64,000 nucleotides of DNA from assembly GCA_001917665.1 (NCBI GenBank), contig MNEL01000031.1, positions 35,043-99,042 of the forward strand, given 5' to 3'. This DNA comes from Gemmatimonadetes bacterium 13_1_40CM_69_22. Lineage in GTDB: Bacteria > Gemmatimonadota > Gemmatimonadetes > Gemmatimonadales > GWC2-71-9. Below are positions 34,719 to 42,502 of the stretch, in pieces. Position 1 is the stretch's first letter. Each line of letters starts with the position of its first letter. The position numbers and the translations under genes are program-made. The notes under the pieces were generated by a model. That model saw nothing but the letters and a program-made list of their open reading frames with translations. It was not told the DNA's origin and ran no database searches.

Positions 34719-35648
34719 GTGGTCACCGCCCAAGCGGTCCGCGAAGCGGCTGAGCGGCTGCGCGGTGTCGCCGTCCGGACGCCGCTCCGCTACGTCGAGC
34801 CGCTCGACGCCTATTTGAAGCTGGAGAACCTCCAGCCGATGGGCGCGTTCAAGATCCGGGGTGCCTACAACGCGATCAGCCGTCTGCCGCACGCCGTGAG
34901 GCGCCAGGGCGTGATCACCTACTCGAGCGGCAATCATGGCCAGGCGGTAGCGTACGCGGCCCAGCTGCTGGGCATCCGCGCGGTCGTCGTCATGCCCGAG
35001 ACCGCGCCGGCGGTCAAGGTGGCGGGCGTGAGGAAGTGGGGCGGCGAGGTCGTCGTCGCCGGTCGCACGTCGCAGGACCGGCAGGTGAAGGCCGAGGAGA
35101 TCGCCGCGCGCGAAGGGCTCGCCGTGGTGCCGCCGTTCGACCACCCGGACATCGTCGCCGGGCAGGCGACCGTGGGGCTCGAGATCGCCGCGGAGCTGCC
35201 CGACGTCCAAACGGTCGTGGTGCCGGTGGGCGGGGGCGGGCTGATCTCGGGAGTCGTGGTCGGCCTGGCGGCGGCGGACAGCGCGGCGCGCGTGTGGGGC
35301 GTCGAGCCGGCGGGCGCGCCCAAGCTCGCCCGTTCGCTTGCGGCCGGGAAGCCGGTGCGGCTCGAGCGCACGGCGAGCCTCGCCGACGGGTTGATCACGC
35401 TCACCGTCGGCGACATCCCCTTCGCCCACCTCGCGCACCACCGCGACCGGCTCGGGGGGGTCGTCCTCGTAGAAGATGACACGCTGCGCGAGGCGGTGCA
35501 TTTTCTATGGCGCCAGTGCCACCTCGCGGTCGAGCCCTCCGGGGCGGCGACGACCGCGGCGGTGCGGTCCGGCGCGCTCGTGCCGGTCCCGCCCACCGTG
35601 CTCGTGGTGAGCGGCGGCAACGTCGATCCCTCCCTGCTCGAGGACTGA
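34719..35648 (+). CDS. Threonine dehydratase / serine racemase-type PLP enzyme
   Basis: 309 residues, GTG start. A fold-type II PLP enzyme: the PLP lysine is in MGAFKIRGAYNA (about residue 49), the phosphate loop is PVGGGGLISG, and SSGNHGQAVAY is typical of threonine ammonia-lyases, which make 2-oxobutanoate and ammonia. There is no C-terminal ACT domain, so it is the short, non-isoleucine-regulated kind, and serine racemase or threonine-catabolic roles are equally possible. It opens a plus-strand operon with signalling genes. Confidence 0.85.
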   Translation: MVTAQAVREAAERLRGVAVRTPLRYVEPLDAYLKLENLQPMGAFKIRGAYNAISRLPHAVRRQGVITYSSGNHGQAVAYAAQLLGIRAVVVMPETAPAVKVAGVRKWGGEVVVAGRTSQDRQVKAEEIAAREGLAVVPPFDHPDIVAGQATVGLEIAAELPDVQTVVVPVGGGGLISGVVVGLAAADSAARVWGVEPAGAPKLARSLAAGKPVRLERTASLADGLITLTVGDIPFAHLAHHRDRLGGVVLVEDDTLREAVHFLWRQCHLAVEPSGAATTAAVRSGALVPVPPTVLVVSGGNVDPSLLED

Positions 35649-35655
35649 ACGACCG

Positions 35656-37095
35656 ATGCCCGAGCCCGCCGCAGCCAAGATCCTCGTCGCCGACGACGAC
35701 CAGTCGCTGGTGCGCACCCTGACGTGGATCCTCAAGGAGAACGGCTACGAGGTCAGCGTCGCGCCCGGGGGCGAGGGGCTCATGGGGAAGCTCGAGGAGG
35801 AGCGTCCCCACCTGCTGCTGCTCGACATCATGATGCCCAAGGTGGACGGGCTGCAGCTCTTGGCCAAGATGAAGGCCGACGAGCGGTTCCGCGACCTCCC
35901 GGTCCTGATGATCTCGTCGATGCCGCCCGAGGAGGCGACGGTCAAGTCGCTCGGCCTCGGCGCCGCCGACTTCATCGCCAAGCCCTTCCGGGTGCGCGAG
36001 CTGCTGGCCCGCGTGAAAGCCCACATCCGCACCGCGCAGGAGCTGTCGCACGCGCGGGACGAGGCCCAGAGCCGGGCGGCCATCGTCGATATCCTGCACG
36101 AGGTCACCGACTCGCTCAAGCCGGACGAGATCTACCACATCCTCGTGCGGCGGGTCGCCCGCGTGCTCCAGATCTCCAAGTGCTCGATGGTGCTCGCGAA
36201 GGCGGGCGACCAGCTCGGCGTCGTGGTGGCGGCGTACGAGAACCCGATGCTGCGCAACCTGCAGATCGAGCTCGCCCGCTACCCCGAGATCCAGCGCGCG
36301 CTCGCGAGCGGTCGCGCGGTGCTGGTGGAGGACGTCGCGGCCGACCCGCTGTACGCGGAGGAGCGCGTGCGCTGGGAGCGCGAGCGCATCACGGTGCCGA
36401 CGCGCTCCGCGGTCGCGCTGCCCTTTTCCATGAAGGACCAGCAGGTGGGCGTTTTCTTTCTCCGCACCACGGGCGAGGACCCGCCGCTCACCCGCGCCGA
36501 CGCCCAGTTCGCCGAGACCGTGATCCGCACGGCCGTGGCGGCGATCGAGAAGGCCTACGACTTCGAGACCGCGGTATCCGACAAGAAGCGGCTGGAGAAG
36601 CTCGCCGCGACGGACGCCCTCACCGGCTGCCTCAATCGCCGCGCGCTCTCCGAGGAGCTCGAGCAGGAGCTCGACCGCGCCGGCCGGTATAACTTGGCGG
36701 TCACGATCCTGCTCGCCGACATCGACCGTTTCAAGCTGGTGAACGACACCCGCGGCCACATCGCGGGGGACTCGGTGCTGCGGCAAGTCGGCGAGATCCT
36801 GCGGCGCGAGGCGCGGTCGGTGGATCTGGTCGCGCGCTATGGCGGCGAGGAGTTCGTCGTGGTGATGCCGGAGACGGCGCTCCACGGGGCGGCCATCTTC
36901 GCGGAGCGGCTGCGGCGCCGCATGATGCACCACGATTTCGCCGATCCCGGCGAGAATCCGCTCAACCTCACGGTCTCGATCGGGCTCGCCTCGTTCCCCG
37001 ACGACCGCGTGACCGGCGCCGACAGCTTCGTCGCGCTCGCCGACCAGGCCCTCTATCGCGCGAAGAACGAAGGCCGCAACTTGGTGCGGCAATGA
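35656..37095 (+). CDS. Response regulator with REC, GAF and GGDEF domains (diguanylate cyclase)
   Basis: 479 residues. The REC domain (about 10-125) has acidic pocket DDDQ, phospho-Asp in LLLLDIMMPK (about residue 57) and the late Lys in FIAKPFR. A GAF-like domain (about 145-305) follows. The GGDEF domain (about 320-479) has the catalytic GGEEF in RYGGEEFVV, so it should make cyclic di-GMP. An allosteric RxxD is not obvious. No histidine kinase gene adjoins; the next gene is a Ser/Thr kinase, overlapping by four bases (ATGA). Confidence 0.93.
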   Translation: MPEPAAAKILVADDDQSLVRTLTWILKENGYEVSVAPGGEGLMGKLEEERPHLLLLDIMMPKVDGLQLLAKMKADERFRDLPVLMISSMPPEEATVKSLGLGAADFIAKPFRVRELLARVKAHIRTAQELSHARDEAQSRAAIVDILHEVTDSLKPDEIYHILVRRVARVLQISKCSMVLAKAGDQLGVVVAAYENPMLRNLQIELARYPEIQRALASGRAVLVEDVAADPLYAEERVRWERERITVPTRSAVALPFSMKDQQVGVFFLRTTGEDPPLTRADAQFAETVIRTAVAAIEKAYDFETAVSDKKRLEKLAATDALTGCLNRRALSEELEQELDRAGRYNLAVTILLADIDRFKLVNDTRGHIAGDSVLRQVGEILRREARSVDLVARYGGEEFVVVMPETALHGAAIFAERLRRRMMHHDFADPGENPLNLTVSIGLASFPDDRVTGADSFVALADQALYRAKNEGRNLVRQ

Positions 37096-38171
37096 GCGAA
37101 CGCCGCTGTCCCAAGTGCGGCGCGGTCTATCCGGAGACCGCGCGCTTCTGCCCGCGCGACGGCAACATGCTCGTCGCGGCGCAGTCGAAGGTGCCCCCCC
37201 CTACACCGGCCGCGCCGTCCGGAGGCGGAGCGACCGCCGTCCGCACCCCGCCAGGCCCCCGCCGCGGCCCCGGCTTCGACCGCGCCGCGACCTTGTCGGG
37301 GCAGACCCTCGACGCGCGCTACCAGGTCACGCAGAAGCTGGGCGAGGGTGGGATGTCGTACGTGTACCTGGCGCGCGAGGTCGCGAGCGGCGACGAGGTG
37401 GCCATCAAGGTGCTCTCGCCCAAGCTCGCGACGGACCGGAGCTCGGTCGAGCGGCTGCGTCGCGAGGCGGGCCTCGCCATGCGGCTCGACCACGCCAACG
37501 TGTGCCGCATCCTGCGTCTCGGCGAATCCGAGGACGGCCTGATCTATCTGGTGATGCCGTTCTTGAACGGCGAGCTGCTGTCCGATCGCGAGGTGCGGGG
37601 CGGGCCGATGGCGCTCGCCCAGGGGATCGACCTGCTGCGCCAGGTCTGCGCGGGGCTGCACCACGCGCACGAGCTGCAGATCGTGCACCGCGACTTGAAG
37701 CCCGAAAACATCATGCTCGTCCGAGAGGACGGGGGCGGCGACCGCGCCGTCGTCATGGACTTTGGACTCGCCAAGGAGCGCCGCGCCGATCCCGCGATCG
37801 CGAAGCTCACGGCGACCGGCATCATCCTCGGCACGCCGGAGTTCATGAGCCCCGAGCAGATCCGCGGGAGGCCGCTCGACGGCCGCTCCGACATCTACGC
37901 CCTCGGCATCGTGGCGTTCGAGATGTTCACCGGCAAACTGCCGTTCCAGGGGCGGAACGCTCAGGAAATGATGATCGCGCGCCTGCGCGATCGGCCGAGG
38001 CAGCTGCGCCAGCTCCGGCCCGATCTCCCCGCGAACCTCGAGAAGGCGCTCGCCCGGGCCCTCGAGTCGAGTCCCGACGCGCGCTATGGCACGGCGCTCG
38101 AATTCGCCGACGCCCTCACGGCAACCCACGAGGGCGGCCTGTTCTCCAGGATCAAGGAGAAGCTGAAGTAG
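37092..38171 (+). CDS. Serine/threonine protein kinase with N-terminal zinc ribbon
   Basis: 359 residues. Residues 1-30 hold a zinc-ribbon half-pattern CPKCGAVYPETARFCPRDG. The kinase domain (about 75-345) has GEGGMSYVYLA, VAIKVL (Lys), HRDLKPENIML (catalytic loop), DFGLAK and GTPEFMSPEQ. It has no transmembrane segment and no C-terminal sensor, unlike the two other kinases in the window, so it is a soluble kinase. Coupled to the diguanylate cyclase regulator upstream, which may be its partner or target. Confidence 0.93.
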   Translation: MSERRCPKCGAVYPETARFCPRDGNMLVAAQSKVPPPTPAAPSGGGATAVRTPPGPRRGPGFDRAATLSGQTLDARYQVTQKLGEGGMSYVYLAREVASGDEVAIKVLSPKLATDRSSVERLRREAGLAMRLDHANVCRILRLGESEDGLIYLVMPFLNGELLSDREVRGGPMALAQGIDLLRQVCAGLHHAHELQIVHRDLKPENIMLVREDGGGDRAVVMDFGLAKERRADPAIAKLTATGIILGTPEFMSPEQIRGRPLDGRSDIYALGIVAFEMFTGKLPFQGRNAQEMMIARLRDRPRQLRQLRPDLPANLEKALARALESSPDARYGTALEFADALTATHEGGLFSRIKEKLK

Positions 38172-39266
38172 TTGAAACGCTTCCCGGCATTCGATCCCCC
38201 CGAGTACGTCGACTGGAAGGCCGACCCCGCGCTGGTGCGCGGCTTCCGGGAGACGATCGAGCACAGCCCCGAGCGCGCCGCGCTCGTTTCCCGACTCTCG
38301 AGCGACGACAAACTGGGGCTGTACGCGGGCCTGCTGCGTGCCCGGCTGCACGACATCCAGCTGCAGCGCTGGGTGCGCACGGGAGTGATCTCCAAGGCCT
38401 GGCTGGGCACGGGCGAAGAGGCGACGACGGTCGGCCCGGTGCACGCGCTCGAGCGCGGGAAGGACATCGTCGCGCCGATGATCCGGAACGCCGCCGCGTG
38501 CTGCGAGCTTGGCATGCCCCTCGCCGACATGCTGCGGGCCTACCTCGGGAGCGACGACGCGCCGTCGCGCGGGCGCGACCTGCACGTGGGCTCATTCTCC
38601 CACGGCGTGCTGCAGCCGATCTCCCACGTCGGGGACATGGTGCCGGTGATCTGCGGGATCGCGCTGACGTTCAAGATGAAAGGCGAGCGTCGCGTGGCGC
38701 TCACGTGGGTGGGCGACGGCGCGACCAAGACCGCCGCGGCGCACGAGGGCACGAACTTCGCGGCCGTCCAGCGGGTCCCCGCCATCTTCGTGATCCAGAA
38801 CAACCAGGTCGCCCTCGGCACCCGGCTCGACCAGCACCACCTCGCCGGCAACTTCAAGGATTGGCCCGCGAGCTACGGCATGTGGAGCGCCGAGTTCGAC
38901 GGGAACAACGTGCTCGACGCGTGGGCCGCGACGCGGCTCGCCACCGAGCGCTGCCGCCAGGGCCAGGGGCCCGCGATGCTGATCGCCGAGACGTTCCGGA
39001 TGGGCGGCCACGCAACCCACGATGAGCGCGAGGCGCGGGAGACGTTCTCCGCTGAGCTGTTCAGCGCCTGGGGGAAACGGGACCCGATCGGGTTGTACGA
39101 GGAATACTTGCGGGAGGAGGGCCGGACGGCGCAGCAGCTGGAGGCGGTGGAAGCGGAAGTGACGGCAGCGGTCGAGCACGCGGCGGAGCAGGCGATCGCG
39201 AGCCGGCAGAAGATGCCCGCGGGGGAGAGCGCGCGCTTCGGGGTATACGCCAGGAACGGTCGGTAG
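38172..39266 (+). CDS. Thiamine-dependent 2-oxoacid dehydrogenase E1 alpha subunit
   Basis: 364 residues, TTG start directly after the kinase stop; AAGGAG lies 12 bases upstream. The thiamine diphosphate motif GDGATKTAAAHE...NNQ is at about residues 182-218, and the phosphorylation-loop-like HATHDEREAR follows near residue 280. E1 alpha works with an E1 beta to decarboxylate pyruvate or branched-chain 2-oxoacids. No beta, E2 or E3 gene is nearby, so the partner must be encoded elsewhere. 2-oxoisovalerate type is slightly favoured. Confidence 0.85.
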   Translation: MKRFPAFDPPEYVDWKADPALVRGFRETIEHSPERAALVSRLSSDDKLGLYAGLLRARLHDIQLQRWVRTGVISKAWLGTGEEATTVGPVHALERGKDIVAPMIRNAAACCELGMPLADMLRAYLGSDDAPSRGRDLHVGSFSHGVLQPISHVGDMVPVICGIALTFKMKGERRVALTWVGDGATKTAAAHEGTNFAAVQRVPAIFVIQNNQVALGTRLDQHHLAGNFKDWPASYGMWSAEFDGNNVLDAWAATRLATERCRQGQGPAMLIAETFRMGGHATHDEREARETFSAELFSAWGKRDPIGLYEEYLREEGRTAQQLEAVEAEVTAAVEHAAEQAIASRQKMPAGESARFGVYARNGR

Positions 39267-39275
39267 GAGGCACGC

Positions 39276-40321
39276 ATGGAGCGACTCATCCTGGTCATGT
39301 GGGTGGTGACCGGCTGCGGCCCGCGGGCGCCCACCGGCGGGGGAGGGGGCGGGGGGAGCAGCCGTTCGCGGAGGTGCCCGTGGCCGTGGCGGCGCGCTAC
39401 TGCTGCGCCTCCAGCGAGGTCGTGCTGCGGCTGCGAGACGCCTTCCGGCCGGAGCTCGAGGATCACCAGCTCTTCCGGGTGGCGGAATCGGTCGCGCCGG
39501 TGCTGACCGGCCTGAGCGACCCCTCGGGCATCGCGTTCCGCGGCGACACACTGTACTTCGCGCAGGAGACCGCCGTGAAGCGGCTCGACCCGGGCGCCAC
39601 GGCTCCGGTGACCGTCGTCGCCGGTCTGCCCGCCGGCGGCCACAGCACGCGGACAATCGCGTTCGGCCCGGACAACCTGATGTATGTCGCCGTGGGCTCG
39701 TCGTGCAACGTTTGTGCCGACGTGCCGCCCCGGGCCGCGGTGACTCGCTACAACCTCGACGGGTCGGGGGCGCACACGTTTGCGACTGGCCTCCGCAACT
39801 CGGTGGGACTCGCGTTTCACCCGACCACCGCCGAGCTGTGGGCCAACAACAACGACCGCGACGACTTGGGCGACGACGTGCCGCCCGAGCATCTGAACAT
39901 CTTGCAGGACGGCAAGTGGTATGGTTGGCCGCAATGCTACCTGCCGAACCAGCCGAATCCGGAGTACCCCGGCGCGAACTGCGCTGGCGTCGCGCCGCCG
40001 GCGCTGACCGTGCAGGCGCACTCGGCGCCGCTCGGGCTGACGTTCTACACGGGCACGCAGTTCCCGGCCGAGTACCAGGGCGACGCCTTCATGACGTATC
40101 ACGGCTCATGGAACCGCAGCGTGCCCACGGGCGCGAAGGTCGTCCGCGTCCGGGTGCAGAACGGGCGGCCGACCGCCGTTCTGGACTTTGTCACCGGGTG
40201 GCAGCTTTCCGACGGCTCCCGCTGGGGGCGGCCGGTGCACGTAGTGACGGCCGCGGACGGAGCGCTGTTGATATCCGATGACCTCGGTGGACGGATCTGG
40301 AGGGTGAGCTATGGGAAATAG
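39276..40321 (+). CDS. PQQ-type sugar (sorbosone) dehydrogenase family lipoprotein, frame broken at a G tract
   Basis: AGGAGG lies five bases before ATG 39276, which begins a signal peptide with lipobox VVTGC. That frame enters the G-rich tract 39336-39356 (runs of 5, 5 and 6 G). The remaining protein, from PFAEVPVAV on, is in another frame that ends at 40321. One extra G in the six-base run would join them into a 348-codon gene. The body is a six-bladed glucose/sorbosone dehydrogenase-type propeller: LSDPSGIAFRGDTLYFA, TRTIAFGPDNLMYV, ATGLRNSVGLAFHP, NNNDRDDLGDD and YHGSWNRS. The break could be a sequencing slip, a phase-variable tract or a -1 frameshift. Confidence 0.8.
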
Positions 40322-41126
40322 GGCGGTCCAGGGCGGTGGAAGGCGGTGGAGGGCGGTAGGAGTGGGCGGTATCATGCTGGCGAGCGGCGCGGTCGTCGCG
40401 TTCGACTTTCACCGCCCTCCCCCCCCCTCGACCGCCTTCCACCGCCCAGACGTGCACGCCGAGTACGTGAAGTATCTCTCCGGCAAGGACACCATCACCG
40501 GTTACCTCGCCTATCCGGAGCGCAAAGACCCCGCGCCCGGTGTGGTGGTGATCCATGAGATCTTCGGAATGTCGGACTTCATCCGGCAGACGACGGAGCA
40601 GCTCGCCAAGGACGGTTTCGTCGCGCTCGCGCCCGACCTGCTGTCGCGCCGCGGCGGCACGCCGCCTGCGACCGACGACGCGCGCAAGCTGCTCGCCGGT
40701 CTCAACCCCGATACGCTGACCCTGGATCTCGACGCGACGGTCGCATACCTGAGGACCCGGCCGGCGGTGCGGCGCGACCGGATCGGCGTGATCGGCTTCT
40801 GTTGGGGCGGCGGCCAGAGCTTCCGCTACGCGACCACCAACCCGGCGCTGCGGGCGTTCGTCGTGTGCTACGGGCCCGGTCCCGACGCCGCCGCGATCGC
40901 ACGCATCCGCGCCAGGGGGCTCGGCGTCTACGCCGAAAACGACGCGCGGATCGATGCGGGGCTCGCGGACGTGGCGGCCGCGGTGAAGCAATACGCGAAG
41001 GACTACCACTACACGGTGTATCCCGGCGTGGGGCACGGCTTCCTGCGGTCGCGCGAGCGGCCGGAAGTGGCCGATAGCGCCTGGGGGAACGTGGTTCGCT
41101 TTTTCAGGGAGAGTCTGGAGCGGTAG
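40311..41126 (+). CDS. Dienelactone hydrolase family protein, exported or membrane-anchored
   Basis: 271 residues, ATG overlapping the previous stop. A hydrophobic stretch (about residues 17-32) sits inside the 10-bp repeat pair at 40321-40447. The alpha/beta hydrolase catalytic triad is Cys in GFCWGGG (about residue 163), Asp in ENDARID and His in VGHGFL, as in dienelactone hydrolases, which open enol-lactone rings. IHEIFGMSDFIRQTTEQLAKDGFVALAPDL is typical. Physiological substrate unknown. Confidence 0.88.
   Translation: MGNRAVQGGGRRWRAVGVGGIMLASGAVVAFDFHRPPPPSTAFHRPDVHAEYVKYLSGKDTITGYLAYPERKDPAPGVVVIHEIFGMSDFIRQTTEQLAKDGFVALAPDLLSRRGGTPPATDDARKLLAGLNPDTLTLDLDATVAYLRTRPAVRRDRIGVIGFCWGGGQSFRYATTNPALRAFVVCYGPGPDAAAIARIRARGLGVYAENDARIDAGLADVAAAVKQYAKDYHYTVYPGVGHGFLRSRERPEVADSAWGNVVRFFRESLER
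40321..40447. repeat. Inverted pair of decamer repeats
   Basis: Four 10-base GGGCGGTGGA-type units (40321-40360) face complementary copies at 40411-40447; 40331-40347 and 40431-40447 are perfect 17-bp complements. The pair flanks the hydrophobic N-terminal segment of the dienelactone hydrolase. Confidence 0.85.
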
Positions 41127-41215
41127 AAGCGGTAAGGCGGCAGGCCGTCGGGGTCCCCTCCGCGACAAGCACACAGTCGCTCCGGGAACCCCGACGGCGT
41201 GCCGCCTTACCGCTT
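41127..41215. terminator. Long bidirectional hairpin between convergent genes
   Basis: A 28-bp stem (41127-41154 with 41188-41215) with one mismatch and a 33-base loop, followed on plus by TTTTT (41214-41218). It fills the whole gap between dienelactone hydrolase and S41 peptidase, and the peptidase stop codon lies in its right arm. Confidence 0.85.
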
Positions 41216-42502
41216 TTTCCCGCCCACGTACTGTCGCGCGCGCTCGAGGACGGCGTCCGTTCCGGCCTGCACATCGGCGACGGTCGCAGAGACCGTGAGC
41301 TCCGGCTGGATCCCCTTCCCCGCGAACTCCTCCCCGTTGGGAAACGCATGGCGCGTCACCGAGAGCTGCATCGCCCAGTTCTTGGGGAGCGCGATTGTGA
41401 GGGCGTCGCCCGGACTGCCGGCCGACGGCTCGCCGATGATCACGCCGCGCGTGGCGTTCCGGAACGCCACCAGCAGGTCCTCCGCCGCGCCGGCCGTCGC
41501 GCTCGACGCCAGCACCGCGACCGGTCCGGTGTAGCCGGGCCGCTCGGTGCGGGGCGAAACGGTGTCGGGGGGCGGGCCGTACCATGAGAAGGCCGAGTCG
41601 GGGACTCGCCACGCGCGGAACACCGGTCGGTACTGCGGCGTTCTCCAGCGCGCCGCCGGGAAGGCGCGCGCGCTCAGGCGCGCCAGAATCTCGTAGCCAT
41701 AGCGGCTCTCACCGCTCGCCGCGTACCGCAGATCGAGGATCAGTCCGGTCACACCGGCGAAGTCGGGAAAGGCGCGGTCGAAGCGCCGCACGACGTCCTC
41801 CTCGGCGAGCGCGTTCACGCGCACTTGGACGACGCCGCCCGGGAGGGAATCGATCTCGAGCTCGGGTCGCTCGAGCGGCCAGCGGTCGTTGAGCGAGACG
41901 CTGCGTGTGACGCTGATGCCGCGCTGCTCGCCGCCGGGCAAACGCAGCAGGAGGTGCAGGGTGGTGCCCTTTTCCCCCTGGAGCATCCATTGCACCGCCC
42001 GCTGCCAGCGGTCGGGCGGGGTGGCGGCCGAGATCTCCGGGAGCACCGAGTCGCGGATCCAGCTCTCGGCCGGGACGCCTTGCACGGCCAGGATCTCGGC
42101 CAGCCGCTCGGGCCGGGCCACGCGCATCTCGTCGTTCTCGGCGTACTCGAGGATGAGCGGCCGCTGCTCGACGCTTTGGAGGCGCAGCGGCGGGCGCGCG
42201 ATGCGCGACCGCAGGGTCGCGGGCGGGATGACGCCGGCCTGGCCGTCACCCAGCAGGGCGACGAGGCGGCGCAGGCGGCGGTAAAACAAGACGTCCGACT
42301 GGACCTGCGCCGCGAGCTTCAGGTTCGCGGTGAGGGCGGAATCCCAATCGGCCCGAACCCGGTCCCAGGAGGCGAAATTGTAGCGGGCTTCGGCCCAGAT
42401 GGTGGCGACCGCCTCGGCGCGCTCCGTGGCCGTGAGCTGCTGGCCGGCGACCGGCGCGAGCGGGACGGCGAGGCCCAGACCGAGGACGGCGACTGAGCGC
42501 AT
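41207..42502 (-). CDS. S41-family (C-terminal processing type) peptidase
   Basis: 431 residues from ATG 42502; a GTG six bases earlier is possible. Signal peptide about residues 1-20 (ending APVAG). The tail-specific protease domain has FAGVTGLILDLRY, VLASSATAGAAEDLL with the nucleophilic serine (SSATAG, about residue 333), and GRTRGVIIGEPSAGSPG-like glycine-rich following region. A PDZ domain is not obvious; the N-terminal half is tri-helical. Periplasmic. Its start codon overlaps the divergent phosphoesterase start by two bases. Confidence 0.85.
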   Translation of the reverse strand: MRSVAVLGLGLAVPLAPVAGQQLTATERAEAVATIWAEARYNFASWDRVRADWDSALTANLKLAAQVQSDVLFYRRLRRLVALLGDGQAGVIPPATLRSRIARPPLRLQSVEQRPLILEYAENDEMRVARPERLAEILAVQGVPAESWIRDSVLPEISAATPPDRWQRAVQWMLQGEKGTTLHLLLRLPGGEQRGISVTRSVSLNDRWPLERPELEIDSLPGGVVQVRVNALAEEDVVRRFDRAFPDFAGVTGLILDLRYAASGESRYGYEILARLSARAFPAARWRTPQYRPVFRAWRVPDSAFSWYGPPPDTVSPRTERPGYTGPVAVLASSATAGAAEDLLVAFRNATRGVIIGEPSAGSPGDALTIALPKNWAMQLSVTRHAFPNGEEFAGKGIQPELTVSATVADVQAGTDAVLERARQYVGGKKR

